Part shown: in pieces, positions 44,051 to 55,053 of the stretch
How positions within the stretch are numbered: the stretch's first letter is position 1
Layout: every line of letters begins with the position of its first letter
DNA from: Eretmocerus hayati
Lineage: Eukaryota; Arthropoda; Insecta; Hymenoptera; Aphelinidae
Assembly (NCBI GenBank): GCA_029851415.1
Contig: CM056741.1
Span: forward strand, 145,936,522-146,000,521
Direction: 5' to 3'
Length of the DNA: 64,000 bases
The notes under the pieces: generated by a model
Seen by the model: only the letters and a program-made list of their open reading frames with translations
The model's database searches: none
What the model was told of the DNA's origin: nothing
Translations under genes and position numbers: made by a program

Positions 44051-44372
44051 GGGAGGACCAGACCTTTGGATCACCAATCTTGTCCAAAATTTTTTCACAG
44101 TTTTGTATTACCTAGAATATGAAGAATCCAGAGTAACTCCGTCAAATGGGCCTCCTGTTCAAAGTTACAGCCCATGACATTAACATTGTCCATATAGGCT
44201 CATGTTAAAAAGTCATATATATAGATATACTGGCAATGCTAACATTTTTGCTTGTAGCTCTGGACAGAAGGCCCATTTGACGGAGTTACTCTGGATTCTT
44301 CATATTCTAGGTGACACAAGACGGTAAAAAAATTTTGGAAAGGATTGGTGATCCAAAGGTTAGGACCTCCCC
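44051..44372. mobile_element. Palindromic MITE, family C copy 1
   Basis: The arm CTTTGGATCACCAATCTTGT ... GAATATGAAGAATCCAGAGT ... AACTCCGTCAAATGGGCC is mirrored from about 44,262 to 44,372. The centre contains TATATATAGATATACTGG. Arms are about 130-150 bp and about 90 percent identical. The same arm sequences border the nested cluster at 60,703-63,613, giving a second, interrupted copy. No coding. Confidence 0.75.
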
Positions 44373-45437
44373 TTGTCAGATTGAGAAAAAATTATAGTGC
44401 TTCAAACTCTCCTTTGGTGGCTATTGTAGTACGACGATTGTCATCCGATTTGTTATCACTTTTCATTCATTATAATGTTCTTTATCGCACGAGGAAATAT
44501 CCAACATAAGCAGGTTTATCCACTTTTGCTCTTATATTAAGAATCACATATTGAAATACGAAGTGAAGATTTTACCAGATTTTCCCTGTAAAGAACTTCG
44601 TATCTTACCAAAATCATGAAGACGGATGCACTTGCAAGACTTGCCAGATCGAAGCAAACTTATTATAACTCAATTTTATTCTCAACTTGAAATCTAGTCG
44701 AGTGGCACACTATGTCCCTCATTTTATCGGATATCGGGAAAATATGACTATAGTTTGGAGAAATGAGACTATGGTTTTTTTCCCCCGAACTTTATACGCC
44801 CACTTTCAATCATTCTCTTATCAAGATTTTTTTCTCCCTAATGCGAACATTGGTCCACGAGTTGCTAGTTTTTTCAAGGGCGTGACCATGAAGATTCTTC
44901 CGATAAGAATAACGGATAATAACTGTTTCCATCAACAGAGTATTCCGCATCCAACGAAGTTATCGTCAATTTAGAAAGAAGACCCGTACAGTGATTCCCA
45001 ATATTTGTCTGTCGTTCAACAGAACAAAGGTACTCTAATAACACAAGTGGTGGATTGAAGCGAGATTACGTCGCACAATTAGAGGTTTGATCCCTTGGAG
45101 AAGAACCAATAGTATCGTTTGGTTGTTTTGTAAAAAATAATACTATTTTTCGTGGCTTCTGCACGAAGGATGTCGCTGCACGCTCTGAGGCACTACATAT
45201 GGCTATAAAATCACACTTGCATGATGCCAAAAGGTGTGTAGCCTCGTGTGTATCCAACCAAACAAGAACGGACAATCACATTTCGTGTAATACTTAATCC
45301 TCGATCATTTAAATGAGAGAATCCCACTTCTAATCTCAATTTCCTGGTGTTAGCTGAATAGTCCTGTAAAAGGGTTGAAAGAGCTCCAATAAAAAAAAAT
45401 AAAAAACAAAAAATAAATAAATAAAAATCCTGGTGTG
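44373..45437. other. Non-coding, nothing recognised
   Basis: AT-rich, with an A-rich tract (AAATAAATAAATAAAA type) at about 45,388-45,427 just before a family B fragment. Confidence 0.4.
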
Positions 45438-45830
45438 AGGTAAATGTAAGTCACTTGCCCCTGTACCCAACTTGCCCCCATACGCCGAACTTAGAAATGG
45501 GGATTTCTTCGACCCTCCCGCAATTGGTTTTTTTCGTGATTGTTATCTTATAACTGATGAGATTAATGATTTGGGCCGACTTTGAATGATTTGTACATTC
45601 TCCGGGAGATGAGAAGTATTTTTTTGCGAATTTTTTGTATTTTTCGCACAGCTATGAGAAATCGCCAAGGAAATCGCATTTAGTGAAACCGGTGTCAAAA
45701 TTTTTCGATCATCCCAATAAGATCTTTGAAAATTTTTCTTCACGTTGTAAAAGTCGTAACCTGAAGCCAGTCTATGCGCAATATTTGGAGATCATCTGTA
45801 AAATATATATGAACTCAACATTAAGGTAGC
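45438..45830. mobile_element. Old truncated family B fragment
   Basis: Begins AGGTAAATGTAAGTCACTTG with two CAACTTGCCCCC-type boxes, then a CGAAC-ATGGGGATTTCTTCG stretch and CACAGCTATGAGAAATCGCC in the same order as the intact copies at 17.7 and 28.6 kb. The right half is missing. Diverged, non-coding. Confidence 0.55.
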
Positions 45831-46012
45831 TAGGTATTTTTTATGAAGATCTGCAACTTTTGTGGTCATAGTCAATTAAGAATCTTTTTTGTGATCTATG
45901 AGCATAAGGATTGATAGTCGTTCAAAGAATGAAGCTAAAATCATATCCCGTCTCAACCCCTCAAGTTTAATATAATTAATCAAATATACATAGAGTAGTT
46001 CTTATCAGCATT

Positions 46013-47062
46013 TTAGGCAAGATCCTTCAGTAGGTGGTCCACCTCAGTGCTGAGTTGATTGATGGCGTTTCCGCATTTGTTCGCGTGATTTGTGTTTGCG
46101 CTGAGCAATCCTTTGACCTTTGCAATCTCGGAACTCATCTGGCTAGTTACATGAGCTGCAGACTCGACCTGACCAAGCTTTTCAATCAGTTTGGATAGCG
46201 AGCTGGCGGGGTCAGACGAGGCCGAATCTTCCGAGCAGTCATGCTTTTGGACAAGCTTATTCGCCATCTCTGTAATCTTCTTGACCTGTTCGTCAAGGTG
46301 CGCCTGAGTCTGGTGTTCGGACGAAGCGTGTCTCAAGTACCTGTTCGAAGTCCGCATTTGCTGAAGCTGCTGGTCCAGTCCAGGAAAACCCTTGTCTATT
46401 CCGAATCGAGCTTCGAACTCACGCTGCTGCTGGGCTTGCTGCTCCGTGATGGCCTTGAATCTGGCGTCGAACTCTTGTCTGCGTTGTTCGGCGAACTCCT
46501 GAAACTGCTGGTGCATCTTTTTAAGATTTTCGTCGAAGCCAAGGAAACTCTGGCTACCAAAATCTGAGAAATTCAATGGGTTGCCAAAGAAACCGGGCTG
46601 CTGTGGGTTGTTAAAGTCCAGACGAGGTAAACTGGGTGGTTTGAAATCTTTCATGAAGTCGTCAACTTGCTCCTGTAACTCTTTTTGCTTTCTTTGGAAC
46701 TCTTCCACGGTGAGAACTTGCGTGTTGGGGTCGGGTTTGTGATTGGCGTTGCTGTCGTAGTTGAGCTGGTGCTCGGCATACTTGGTAAAGCCGTTGTCGG
46801 TAATGGATTGGCCGGCCTTGAATGTCGCCTCGCCTTTGCCATCGTTCGTGACAAAGTGCTGACTCTTGTGGAAGTTAGCCGGCTTCGATGGTTGCACAGG
46901 TCCATTGATGACGGCGGGACTGCTCATCGGATTCTCGTCCAAGTTTTCTAATTTTCCAGACTGGCTAGCTGAGTAGTTTGGGATCGATGATTGCTGTGGA
47001 GCGCTCGAGATCGGCTGGGCGGCAAGTGCACACAGCAGCGCCAACGCCGTATATGATTTCAT
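46013..47062 (-). CDS. Secreted coiled-coil protein of unknown function
   Basis: 349 codons from the ATG at 47,062, which opens a clear signal peptide: KSY, then a Leu/Ala-rich core, with cleavage expected near residue 21. An acceptor consensus TTTTTACAG ends at about 47,091, so the ATG lies in an exon preceded by a 5' UTR intron; the frame beyond it (to 47,173) would be intronic. Residues 22-130 are polar with Asn, Ser and Pro. From about 115 onward the chain is rich in Gln, Glu and Lys, with heptad-like coiled-coil stretches near 178-220, 253-275 and 288-349. The mature protein has two Cys (276 and 330), which could form one disulfide. I do not recognise a family. Extracellular structural, venom-gland or haemolymph roles are all possible but unsupported. 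GC content and codon use are clearly higher than in the surrounding DNA. Confidence 0.8.
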   Translation of the reverse strand: MKSYTALALLCALAAQPISSAPQQSSIPNYSASQSGKLENLDENPMSSPAVINGPVQPSKPANFHKSQHFVTNDGKGEATFKAGQSITDNGFTKYAEHQLNYDSNANHKPDPNTQVLTVEEFQRKQKELQEQVDDFMKDFKPPSLPRLDFNNPQQPGFFGNPLNFSDFGSQSFLGFDENLKKMHQQFQEFAEQRRQEFDARFKAITEQQAQQQREFEARFGIDKGFPGLDQQLQQMRTSNRYLRHASSEHQTQAHLDEQVKKITEMANKLVQKHDCSEDSASSDPASSLSKLIEKLGQVESAAHVTSQMSSEIAKVKGLLSANTNHANKCGNAINQLSTEVDHLLKDLA

Positions 47063-47084
47063 GACGTTGCGTTTCGTCGAACAC

Positions 47085-47260
47085 TTTTCGGGAAAAGATT
47101 CTGTAAAAATATTTATTCGTGAGCGATACGGGTGAATTGATGAGATTATGTGATTTAAAATTAGATTATTCACATTTCTGATGATATATTAGGAAGCGGT
47201 TTGAATTGTCAGGTGCCCTCTTGTATATGAGTTTCATCATTTTGAAATGGTTATCGCGGA
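47085..47260 (-). promoter_or_regulatory. Putative 5' intron end and promoter of the secreted gene
   Basis: An acceptor (TTTTTACAG, minus strand) lies 29 bases before the ATG. Farther upstream, a CATATACAAG TATA-like word (about 47,222-47,231) and a TATATCC word (about 47,262) could serve as core promoter. Positions are by consensus only. Confidence 0.25.
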
Positions 47261-49301
47261 TATAGGCGCAAGTGTAGTGAGACAGCGGAAGCGACCGCTA
47301 AGGTTGTAAAATCACTAGCATAAACGATGGAAGTCTCTGCTCAGAGGATCATAATCTTGGGATTTTAACTTCATATGTCACCCCAGATGCATGCTTTGTT
47401 TTTTATCAACGACGTTTTTCGCAACTTTCCAAATTGATTATATTGCGTCTTCTTTCGTATTTATATTCGACTCAGCATTCACGCTTCAAAATTTTCAGAA
47501 CACTCTAAACTTTTTGATACAAACGCCGTTTCAAGACCTATCGTATAAGATGTCAAGTCCACAGATAGCATATCGAATTCCAATACAAATGGAATCTCAA
47601 AGTCAAAACTAAAGAAAAACCCCTCATACATATTCATGATGCTTCGCAGCCAGGTACAGTGGATCCTGTCAAAAAATCAGTCAATTTGAAAGAAAGCAGT
47701 ACATTTCTTGGCAATAATTAATTATCGATTATGTCAATAGAAAATCGATTTCTCAAATAATAAAATGACCTTGAATCAAGTTTACACTTAATGTATGGAG
47801 CAATTATAATTTGGTTGGTTGAATGGCAGCCTCAAGAGTTCTGTAGAAGAAGAACCGGAAATTTTTCCAAAATGAGTTTCGTCATAAAATGTTGGAATCG
47901 ATTGGGAAAACACACAAATCGTCAAAGTAAAATCACAATTGATAATGAGGAACGTGTCTCTGCTGGAAGGTCCCTATCGAATCAAATATAGCGTCTACTG
48001 ACCACATTTGAGAATATTAAAAGAACTCCAAGATGGGTAGTCGTCTCATGTCTCCCCCAAAATACGATATCTTTCGAGGTTTTGTGATAAGATGAAAGTG
48101 TATCATGAGTTATGAATGAAACATTCTCCAAATGGTTGAAGAAGTCTTATCGCTTCAAATCATTATTTCAAACGAAAGCAGTTTCATTATTCAGGAATTT
48201 CTCAATGACATTAGCAGAGTCCATCGTGAATTCCAATATTTGATATAAATATCGAGATTTGCGATGGAAAAGTCTCTCACATTCTTGGACAAGTAATACA
48301 GTATTTCTTCATTTTTTCTCACAAGAAATTTCTGCGGTCGGCAAAGAAAATCGCCGAATACTGAAGAGCGAAGAGGCTTACTGCCTGATGTGTACTATAA
48401 AACGTGCCTTGTTTTGCTTGTAAGGCGCGTCTTAGATGGTTCTTTCGGGTCTGATAACTTGCCTTATATTCGAGTCGTGGTTTATGCATTCGGGAAATGG
48501 CTTATATTTCTCAAATTGAAGTTATGGCAGGTACCAGGAGTGACAATGAATAATAATTATCAATTTGACCAGCAGTTGTTCATGCAACATGCAATTTATA
48601 CTCGAATTTGAACGAAAATTCACAAAGTGAGATCATTAACTAATAGTCATCGCGTCATTCATCTTTCCATAATGTCATCACAAGGATCTGAAATACAACC
48701 TAATGTTAGGAGTGCTTTTCATTCGAGACACGGTTTTCAGTTCCCAAGAGCTTTAGATGGGGTGATTTAAATTCGAGAATGGCCTAATACATTCGAGAAT
48801 AACTTTTAATAAGAATCACAGAATCACTTTTCTCGAGTCCCAGATGACATTCAAGAAATCTTTGTTTCCCGGACTATCTTCTGAATTTAGCAACACTTCA
48901 GGATAAATTGTTTGAGTATCCGGAAAAGTCTAATAATTTTTCTCAAGCAAAGAACGTGGCATTTACAATGCGTAGTGCGTTTGTACGTACAAGTATTTTT
49001 CTCGGATTTGAATGGGTTTTGATGTGCTGTGAAACGGCTTCTCTTCTTGGAATGGAAGCCCATTATACGTTCCGCTCAAGTTTGAGTGACAATACCCGTA
49101 TGTGCATGGCTATATTGGCCCCCGGAAAATAGTGCGGTTATCACTTAATTGGCAAAAAATATTCTCTTTCAGTATATTCTCTGATTTAAATCCATCTGAT
49201 ATCAGAATTTTATATCGATTTCTTCAAGAGCCGGTTATAAAATTGTGGGACTAAATTCCCGAAATAAGTATCACTGTTAACCTGTAATTGTTCCGCCATG
49301 C
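47261..49301. other. Non-coding, nothing recognised
   Basis: Two plus-strand frames of 73-74 codons (48,390-48,611 and 48,908-49,132) have somewhat protein-like composition, but no splice context or family is evident. Otherwise featureless. Confidence 0.35.
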
Positions 49302-49461
49302 GCAAGTTTTATTCGATTATGCTAGTTCGGAACGTTCGAGACTTGGGAGGGCTTTTAAGTCTCGGACTTCTCTCTTTCTCTTACTCATTGTATTAGAAAG
49401 AGAGGTCCAAGAGTCGGAGCGCTCTGAACGTTCCGAACTAGCATAATCGTCGAATAAAGCT
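49302..49461. mobile_element. Small palindromic MITE, about 160 bp
   Basis: The left end TTTTATTCGATTATGCTAGT and right complement CTTTATTCGACGATTATGCT continue as inverted repeats through TCGGAACGTTC and the GGACTTCTCTCTTTC block to a centre near 49,385. The arms almost meet, so the element is essentially one hairpin. Target duplication not resolved. Confidence 0.75.
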
Positions 49462-51225
49462 TCTTAGTCCTGACTTCAAAATTTCAACCTTGATAAATTT
49501 CTGTGATTCAGCTCGAAATCCTATATGTTCGCATCGCTTGCAGTAGAAGTTAGACCCGCCAGCCACACTGCAGCGATATTTTTATCGTCTAATATTCATT
49601 TAAATAACAAGAAAAAATTTGTTTGAACCTTGATACATTTCCGTCAGGACCACCGTTGGCGTAGTTCACTAGATTACTGTGTTCAGGGTGCATTTTTAAC
49701 ATGGGAAAATTGGTCTGAACATTGCCGTTTAGAGGATTTTACAATGTAAAATGCATGTGATGCGCCAACGCTGGTCAGGACATCGTGTTTCACGACAAGT
49801 CCCCCAAACTCAATCACGGCGCTATGGGTCCCAACGGGGGCCGGTTGCAGCAATCGGTTTTTGTTTTCTTTGAGCCTCAAATAATCCAAAACCAACTCTT
49901 TCAACTATGATGAATAGCAGAACACCAAAAAAGTCACGAGCTCTCGGAGTTCTCGGACTATCAGTTTTTCGTTTAGCGTTTTTGTGGATCGGGAGTTTCG
50001 TAGGTTAGGGATAAGTACTTTTAAATTAGTGAATTTTGTATGCAATGTTGCTGAGCAAGTTTTAATTTGGAGCTCTCTAAAAGTATTCGAGTGAAATTTT
50101 ACTCGAAAAGAGTGATTTTTCGACTCGAAGCTCGAGTACCAGCGTCGCAACCCGGCTTCGAGTGATTTTTTGCTCGAAGACCGAATGAAAATTTCACTCG
50201 AATCGAGTCGTTTTTTTTACTCGATCCCCGAGTCGCTTATAATTTACAGTAATTTTAAAGTCATTATTCTAAACTCAAATATTAATTTTAAACTCACTAT
50301 CAGAACTAAGATTTTGTGAAAGATATTCATTCGGATGACTCAACCTATTTGATCGCTCGCTGCTGATTAGATTTTCCTCAATGGGTTGAGCACATTTTTC
50401 CAGCGAATCGTGTATTTCGTCGAATACACAACTAATTTACATATCTTAAGATGCAACCATCTCAAGTTTCCAATTTAATTTCTGCTGAGAAATGATTCTT
50501 ACCCAAATTTCTTATCCAGGTATGTCAAACAAGGCGGCTCTTTCCTATGTAATACGCGAGCACAAGACTCTCAATATGGCTTGGCGCAGAACTTACTGAG
50601 TAGCGATTGTCGTTATAGCAGCAGTAAAACTGATTAAAGTTGGCCGATTGACGACTAACAGAGCCAAGGAATCGGTAACAAATCATTTATGTCTGTCGCC
50701 CTCCTTCGTCGACCATCTGTGGCGTCGATATTTTTTGTCCACGTTGATTCTACGTCAGCTCCTCCTACCGACGATTTCGCAATTCCCATCCATAGATATC
50801 GTGCGTACAATTCAAATGAGAGACATAATTTCTGAGAGTAATCAACCCTGATATGCGTCCATCCAGCTTAAATTTCTGTATCTCATCAATATTTTATTTT
50901 CATCGAAGTTGCGTATAATATCTTTTAAAATTGCACTTTACTAAATATTTGACGAGCAAATACAAGTGCTTTGATTAATTTGTGGTCTATTCAGAGCTTC
51001 ATCAATACGATAGAAACTATGGTTATAGCAATAACCAAACACTTTCAAATGTTTTCGTAGAAATTTTAATCGATATTGTAAGAATCGATCGTAGGCATTT
51101 GAACGTTTCTGTAGAACTTTCACACTTCACTGAAATCGGAAAAAATGAAACAGCTCAACCCACATCTGTGGCTTTTTCTCCACGTGTTCGTGTATTATTG
51201 AGAAAATCCACGTTTATGAGTCATA
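49462..51225. other. Non-coding; clustered ACTCGA words near 50.1 kb
   Basis: At about 50,088-50,232 the words TCGAGTGAAATTTTACTCGA and GTGATTTTT-CTCGA are repeated in both orientations, a small local palindromic repeat. No gene recognised. Confidence 0.4.
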
Positions 51226-51508
51226 CCCCTGCTGAATATGATTCCGGGGGACCCTATGGGACCCCATGGGTCCCCATGGGGCTTCGTAGGACCCAGCCCT
51301 GAAAAAATTTTCAATCTTGCAATTTGCGAAATTTGGCATCGGGGACGTGCAGCATACAAATTTCGACCATATTCGACACTTTTCGGAGGAATCATGGTCG
51401 AAATTTGTATGCTGCACGTGTATGGTGCCAAATTTTGCAAATTTTGAAACTGAAAATTTTCCCAGGGCCAGGTCCCACGAAGCCCTACGGAATTATTTCC
51501 AGCAGGGA
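51226..51508. mobile_element. Palindromic MITE, 283 bp, possible TSD CATA
   Basis: The left CCCTGCTGAATATGATTCCG and right complement CCCTGCTGGAAATAATTCCG continue through the GGGACC / CTTCGTAGGACC blocks and GCATACAAATTTCGACCAT, mirrored at about 51,400-51,420. CATA stands outside both ends (51,222-51,225 and 51,509-51,512). Non-coding, although chance frames cross it on both strands. Confidence 0.75.
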
Positions 51509-51842
51509 CATACCGAAGGGTCCGTGGTATCGTCAAGATCACGCTAATGATTCCAACTCGTAGTAATTTTTCGCTGATATCCTAGAATTTCTCAAGCAAT
51601 CGTTCGGCAAGATTGGCCATTTAATTGAATGCTTTGGGTTTTTTTTAGCTTAATAAGATCAACTTCTCACAACTATTGATTTTTCTAATATAAATCTCGA
51701 CTCACCAATGTGGCATAAGTAAAATAGAATTTTCGTAATGAATCACGCTTTGACTGTTTCACTTCATAACGGTCGTATTCTAGACCCATCGCACGATATC
51801 GTAACTCATTTCAAAATCTCCGCAAGTATATTTACTTGACAT
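51509..51842. other. Non-coding, nothing recognised
   Basis: Short AT-rich spacer between two palindromic elements. Confidence 0.4.
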
Positions 51843-54372
51843 GAACTCCACGCAAAACAGACCTACAAAAAAGAGTCATGTCTTAGATTGTTTTCTTGGC
51901 TTTTCCATTCGATATTCTAAGGTATACGAACTTTTACTACCCATGGGACCACATGAAAATTTTCCAGGTATTTGGGACACATTTTGATTCATCCTTTTCA
52001 ATTGTATCTCCAACGACAAAATTGGGGTCTTTTTTTCAACGAAATTCATATTTCTCGAATCACATGAGAGACACGGGAATTAAATGTGGTTTGCGTCATT
52101 CGAAAGTTCTTAAAATAACCTATCGAAATCTGTCTCGTCACTCGTAGTCGTGAGTCGCGACCTCGTGACTTTTGATTTTGAGTTTATGGGTGGCTTAAGT
52201 GGGCAAGGGGAATGAAAAATACAAAAATGTTAATTTCTCAAAAACCCTTTACTTTATTCTTGAAAATTTGATATTTGATGGAAAATTTTGTGTTCTTTTA
52301 GGAAAAAGTGGTCCCGAACATTTTTTTGCATCCTAAAGCCTGGTTTGCTATTTTTTGCAAATCCATTTTTTAGGCGATTGAAAATCGACTGTTTTCTGTC
52401 CATGCGTGGAAACTTGGAATTCCTGAAACCAATCTCATTGGAAAGCCAAGAAAGTTTCCTTCAAAATGACCGCTTGGCGAAGTCAATTCCATCAACTGGG
52501 ACCGGGGCTGCAACGTATTATGGAAGATAAACCCCTCAGCATGGGGGCAAAGTATATATTATGTTACCGTGAAAGCCCGAAATCCGTGATTGCCGGGCAT
52601 TCACTAGTGAATCCTGAGATTCACTGGACAAGGCCAGTGAATGCTGACATTCACTAGTGAAAGCCCGGAATTCGTAGCTGATATCGTTGCTGAGGCCATA
52701 TTTCGGGCTTCTCTTAGTGAATGTCAGCATTCACTGACCCGGCCCAGTGAATGTCAGAGATCGGAAGAATTGGGGAATGGAAGTCGAATAAAATGTCAAA
52801 CACATTGTCTCATTATCCCAGGTTTCCGAGGCAGGTTGGAATATGAAGAAATATCGATTATCCATCAATGAGGCGTTGTCAATAAAATGTCTTGTCAAAT
52901 ACTTGTCGATCTCAGAAATACCTTATAGAAAATAGTTGTCAATGACCAAAGTTGAGTGACATAAACGTTTCACTTATGATTATTCATGACACACTGCTGA
53001 TGCTGACACAATTGTCCTTTCAATTTTGTGCGCCACGGCTACCTCAGTAGATGAAGGTTAGAAATCAGGAACTCCTGACCTCATTCGATGGGTGATGAAT
53101 AAAGAGGCCATACTTCCTCAACCTTTCTGAGTAAAACCCCCCTTTTGTGGCAATTCGGAAATAATGAGATTCACTTGGGCCCGAGTGAAATTCCCGCTCC
53201 GAAAGAGTGAAACTCACTCTTTTTTTCGGAGTTGCCACAGAGTGGGGTTCATACGGAAAGGTTGAAAGAGTATTGAACACTATACCTTGATTTTTCCATA
53301 TTAAAACCTGCCTCGGAAACTTGGGATGATGAGACAATGTGTTTGACATTTGATTCGACTCCCATTCCCCAATTCTTCCAATCTCCGACATTCACTGGTC
53401 CGGGTCAGTGAATGCTGACATTCACTGGTCAATGCCCAGTGAATGCTGACAATCACTGATCGATGGCCAGTGAATGCTGACAATCACTAGTGAAAGCCGG
53501 AAATATGGCCTCAGCAACGATATCAGCTACGAATTCCGGGCTTTCACTAGTGGATGTCAGCATTCACTGGCCTCGACCAGTGAATCTTAGGATTCACTAG
53601 TGAATGCCCGGCAATCACGGATTTCGGGCTTTCACGGTAACATATACAGGCGTACGCCATCCTGCGCGAGTTTCCTCGAGCACTCCCTCCGGTACCTTCG
53701 ATCTATACCCCCTGAGATCCAGGAGTCTTCTGGACGTTGAACTTCGGTTCAAATGCATGGGATTGACCTCGCCAAAGGGTCATTTTGAAGGAAATTTTCT
53801 TGGCTTCCCAATTCTTGGTTTCAGGAATCCCAATTCCTACGCGTGTGCAGAAAACAGACAAATTTCTGCAGAAAATTTCAGCAAAAACAGGCTTTAGGAT
53901 GCAAAAAAAAATTGTTAGAGACCACTTTTTCTGAAAGAACACAACATATTACATCAAATTTCAAATTTTTGGGGAATTAAAAAATTGCTTTCTGAGAAGC
54001 TAATATTTTTGTATTTTTCATCCTACTGCCCGGTAAAGCCACCCATAACGAGGCCCATAATCTCAAAATCAATTTCACAAGACTGGTTTCGATAGGTTAT
54101 TTCAAGACCATTTCGAATGCCGCAAACCGCATCCTCATATCTCTTATGTGATTCGAAGACATGAATTTTATTGAGAAAAAAAATCGAAATTTTCTTGTTG
54201 GAGATCATTGAAAAGGATAAATTAAAATGTTGCCCAGATCCGTGGGAAAATTTTTATGGAGTCCCATGGGTGGTGAAAAGTTCATGGTTTGTACCATAAG
54301 AATCGAATGGAAAAGCCAAGAAAACAATCTGAGACATGACCCTTTTTCGTAGGTCTGTTTCGCGTGGAATTA
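51843..54372. mobile_element. Long-palindrome element, family D copy 2, interrupted
   Basis: Arms of roughly 650 bp (51,843-52,500 and 53,745-54,372) mirror each other, with ends matching the family D copy at 61,653-63,433 (ACTCCACGC / ATTCCACGCG, GACCTAC..AAA, GTCATGTCT..AGATT). The arms have diverged more than in that copy, so this is older. Family E (52,561-53,643) is inserted near its centre. Long frames in the arms are symmetric shadows. Confidence 0.7.
52561..53643. mobile_element. Inverted-repeat element, family E, nested in D
   Basis: Ends ATGTTACCGTGAAAGCCCGA and its complement at 53,624-53,643. The arms of about 300 bp contain many copies of the palindromic word AGTGAATGTCAGCATTCACT and variants, then CATTGTCTCAT and GGTTTCCGAGGCAGGTT, mirrored at about 53,308-53,345. 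The ~430-bp interior has no gene. The exact target duplication cannot be fixed because AT-rich bases border both ends. Confidence 0.75.
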
Positions 54373-54887
54373 CTTATCCACATTTTGAAAATTGTATCCA
54401 GGGTCGCGGCATGAGCTTGTAATCATCTTTGAGTTGAACAAGACACAAATGATTTTCTATTCCCAATTTTCGAAGTCGTGCAGTTTTGGGTGAGTTGGTA
54501 CCACACCATCGTGCTTTTGGGCCATTTTTCTTCAATGTAGACTTGAATATCCTGGCGCTATAAATTCATGGTGCCATCAGAAAATGTAAGATCATTTCAT
54601 TTCAAAGGAGTAGAAAACTAAAATTGTTTGATCATAAAATAAGTGATGAATCGTTGAGTAGATGTAGTAAAAGATCTTGAAGTGTACCTTGATACCAAAC
54701 TGAACTCGACTGAACTGGTTTCATAACTGGATAAATGTAATAAGACCATAAGTTCGATGAAGAGGCTGTCCCGAGACTTCTCTCAAGTTAGCTGCATAGT
54801 CCAATTGTACCGAAAAATTGTGATGCCGAACTATTTATGTTGTTCACAAATATGGGCTCCTCATGAAATTGGTTAATCAGCTCAACT
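54373..54887. other. Non-coding, nothing recognised
   Basis: AT-rich spacer. Confidence 0.4.
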
Positions 54888-55053
54888 TAAAAACGTTCGC
54901 TGCACCGGGGCCCACTGGTGAGCCCCGTTTGTCTTTCCCTCAGTGATGAGAATTTTGGCCTTATGGGAATTAACATTGAGCGGGGCCCACCGGTGGGTCC
55001 CGCCGCACCTGGGGAAAGATCATTGATTTCAGCCTCCACAGCGAACGTGTTAA
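54888..55053. mobile_element. TTAA-flanked MITE with ACCGGT-type palindromes
   Basis: TTAA at 54,888-54,891 and 55,050-55,053 flank terminal repeats AAACGTTCGCTG and (complement) CACGTTCGCTG. Just inside each end is a GC-rich palindrome, GGGGCCCACTGGTGAGCCCC at about 54,907 and GGGCCCACCGGTGGGTCCCG at about 54,983. TTAA duplication suggests piggyBac-type mobilisation. The element at 12,337-12,435 has the same TTAA and ACCGGT features. Confidence 0.7.

Noticed and set aside
52561..53643. Frames inside the nested element (e.g. 52,641-52,871 and 53,065-53,391) as genes
   Set aside because: They are symmetric products of the inverted repeat and change frame between arms.
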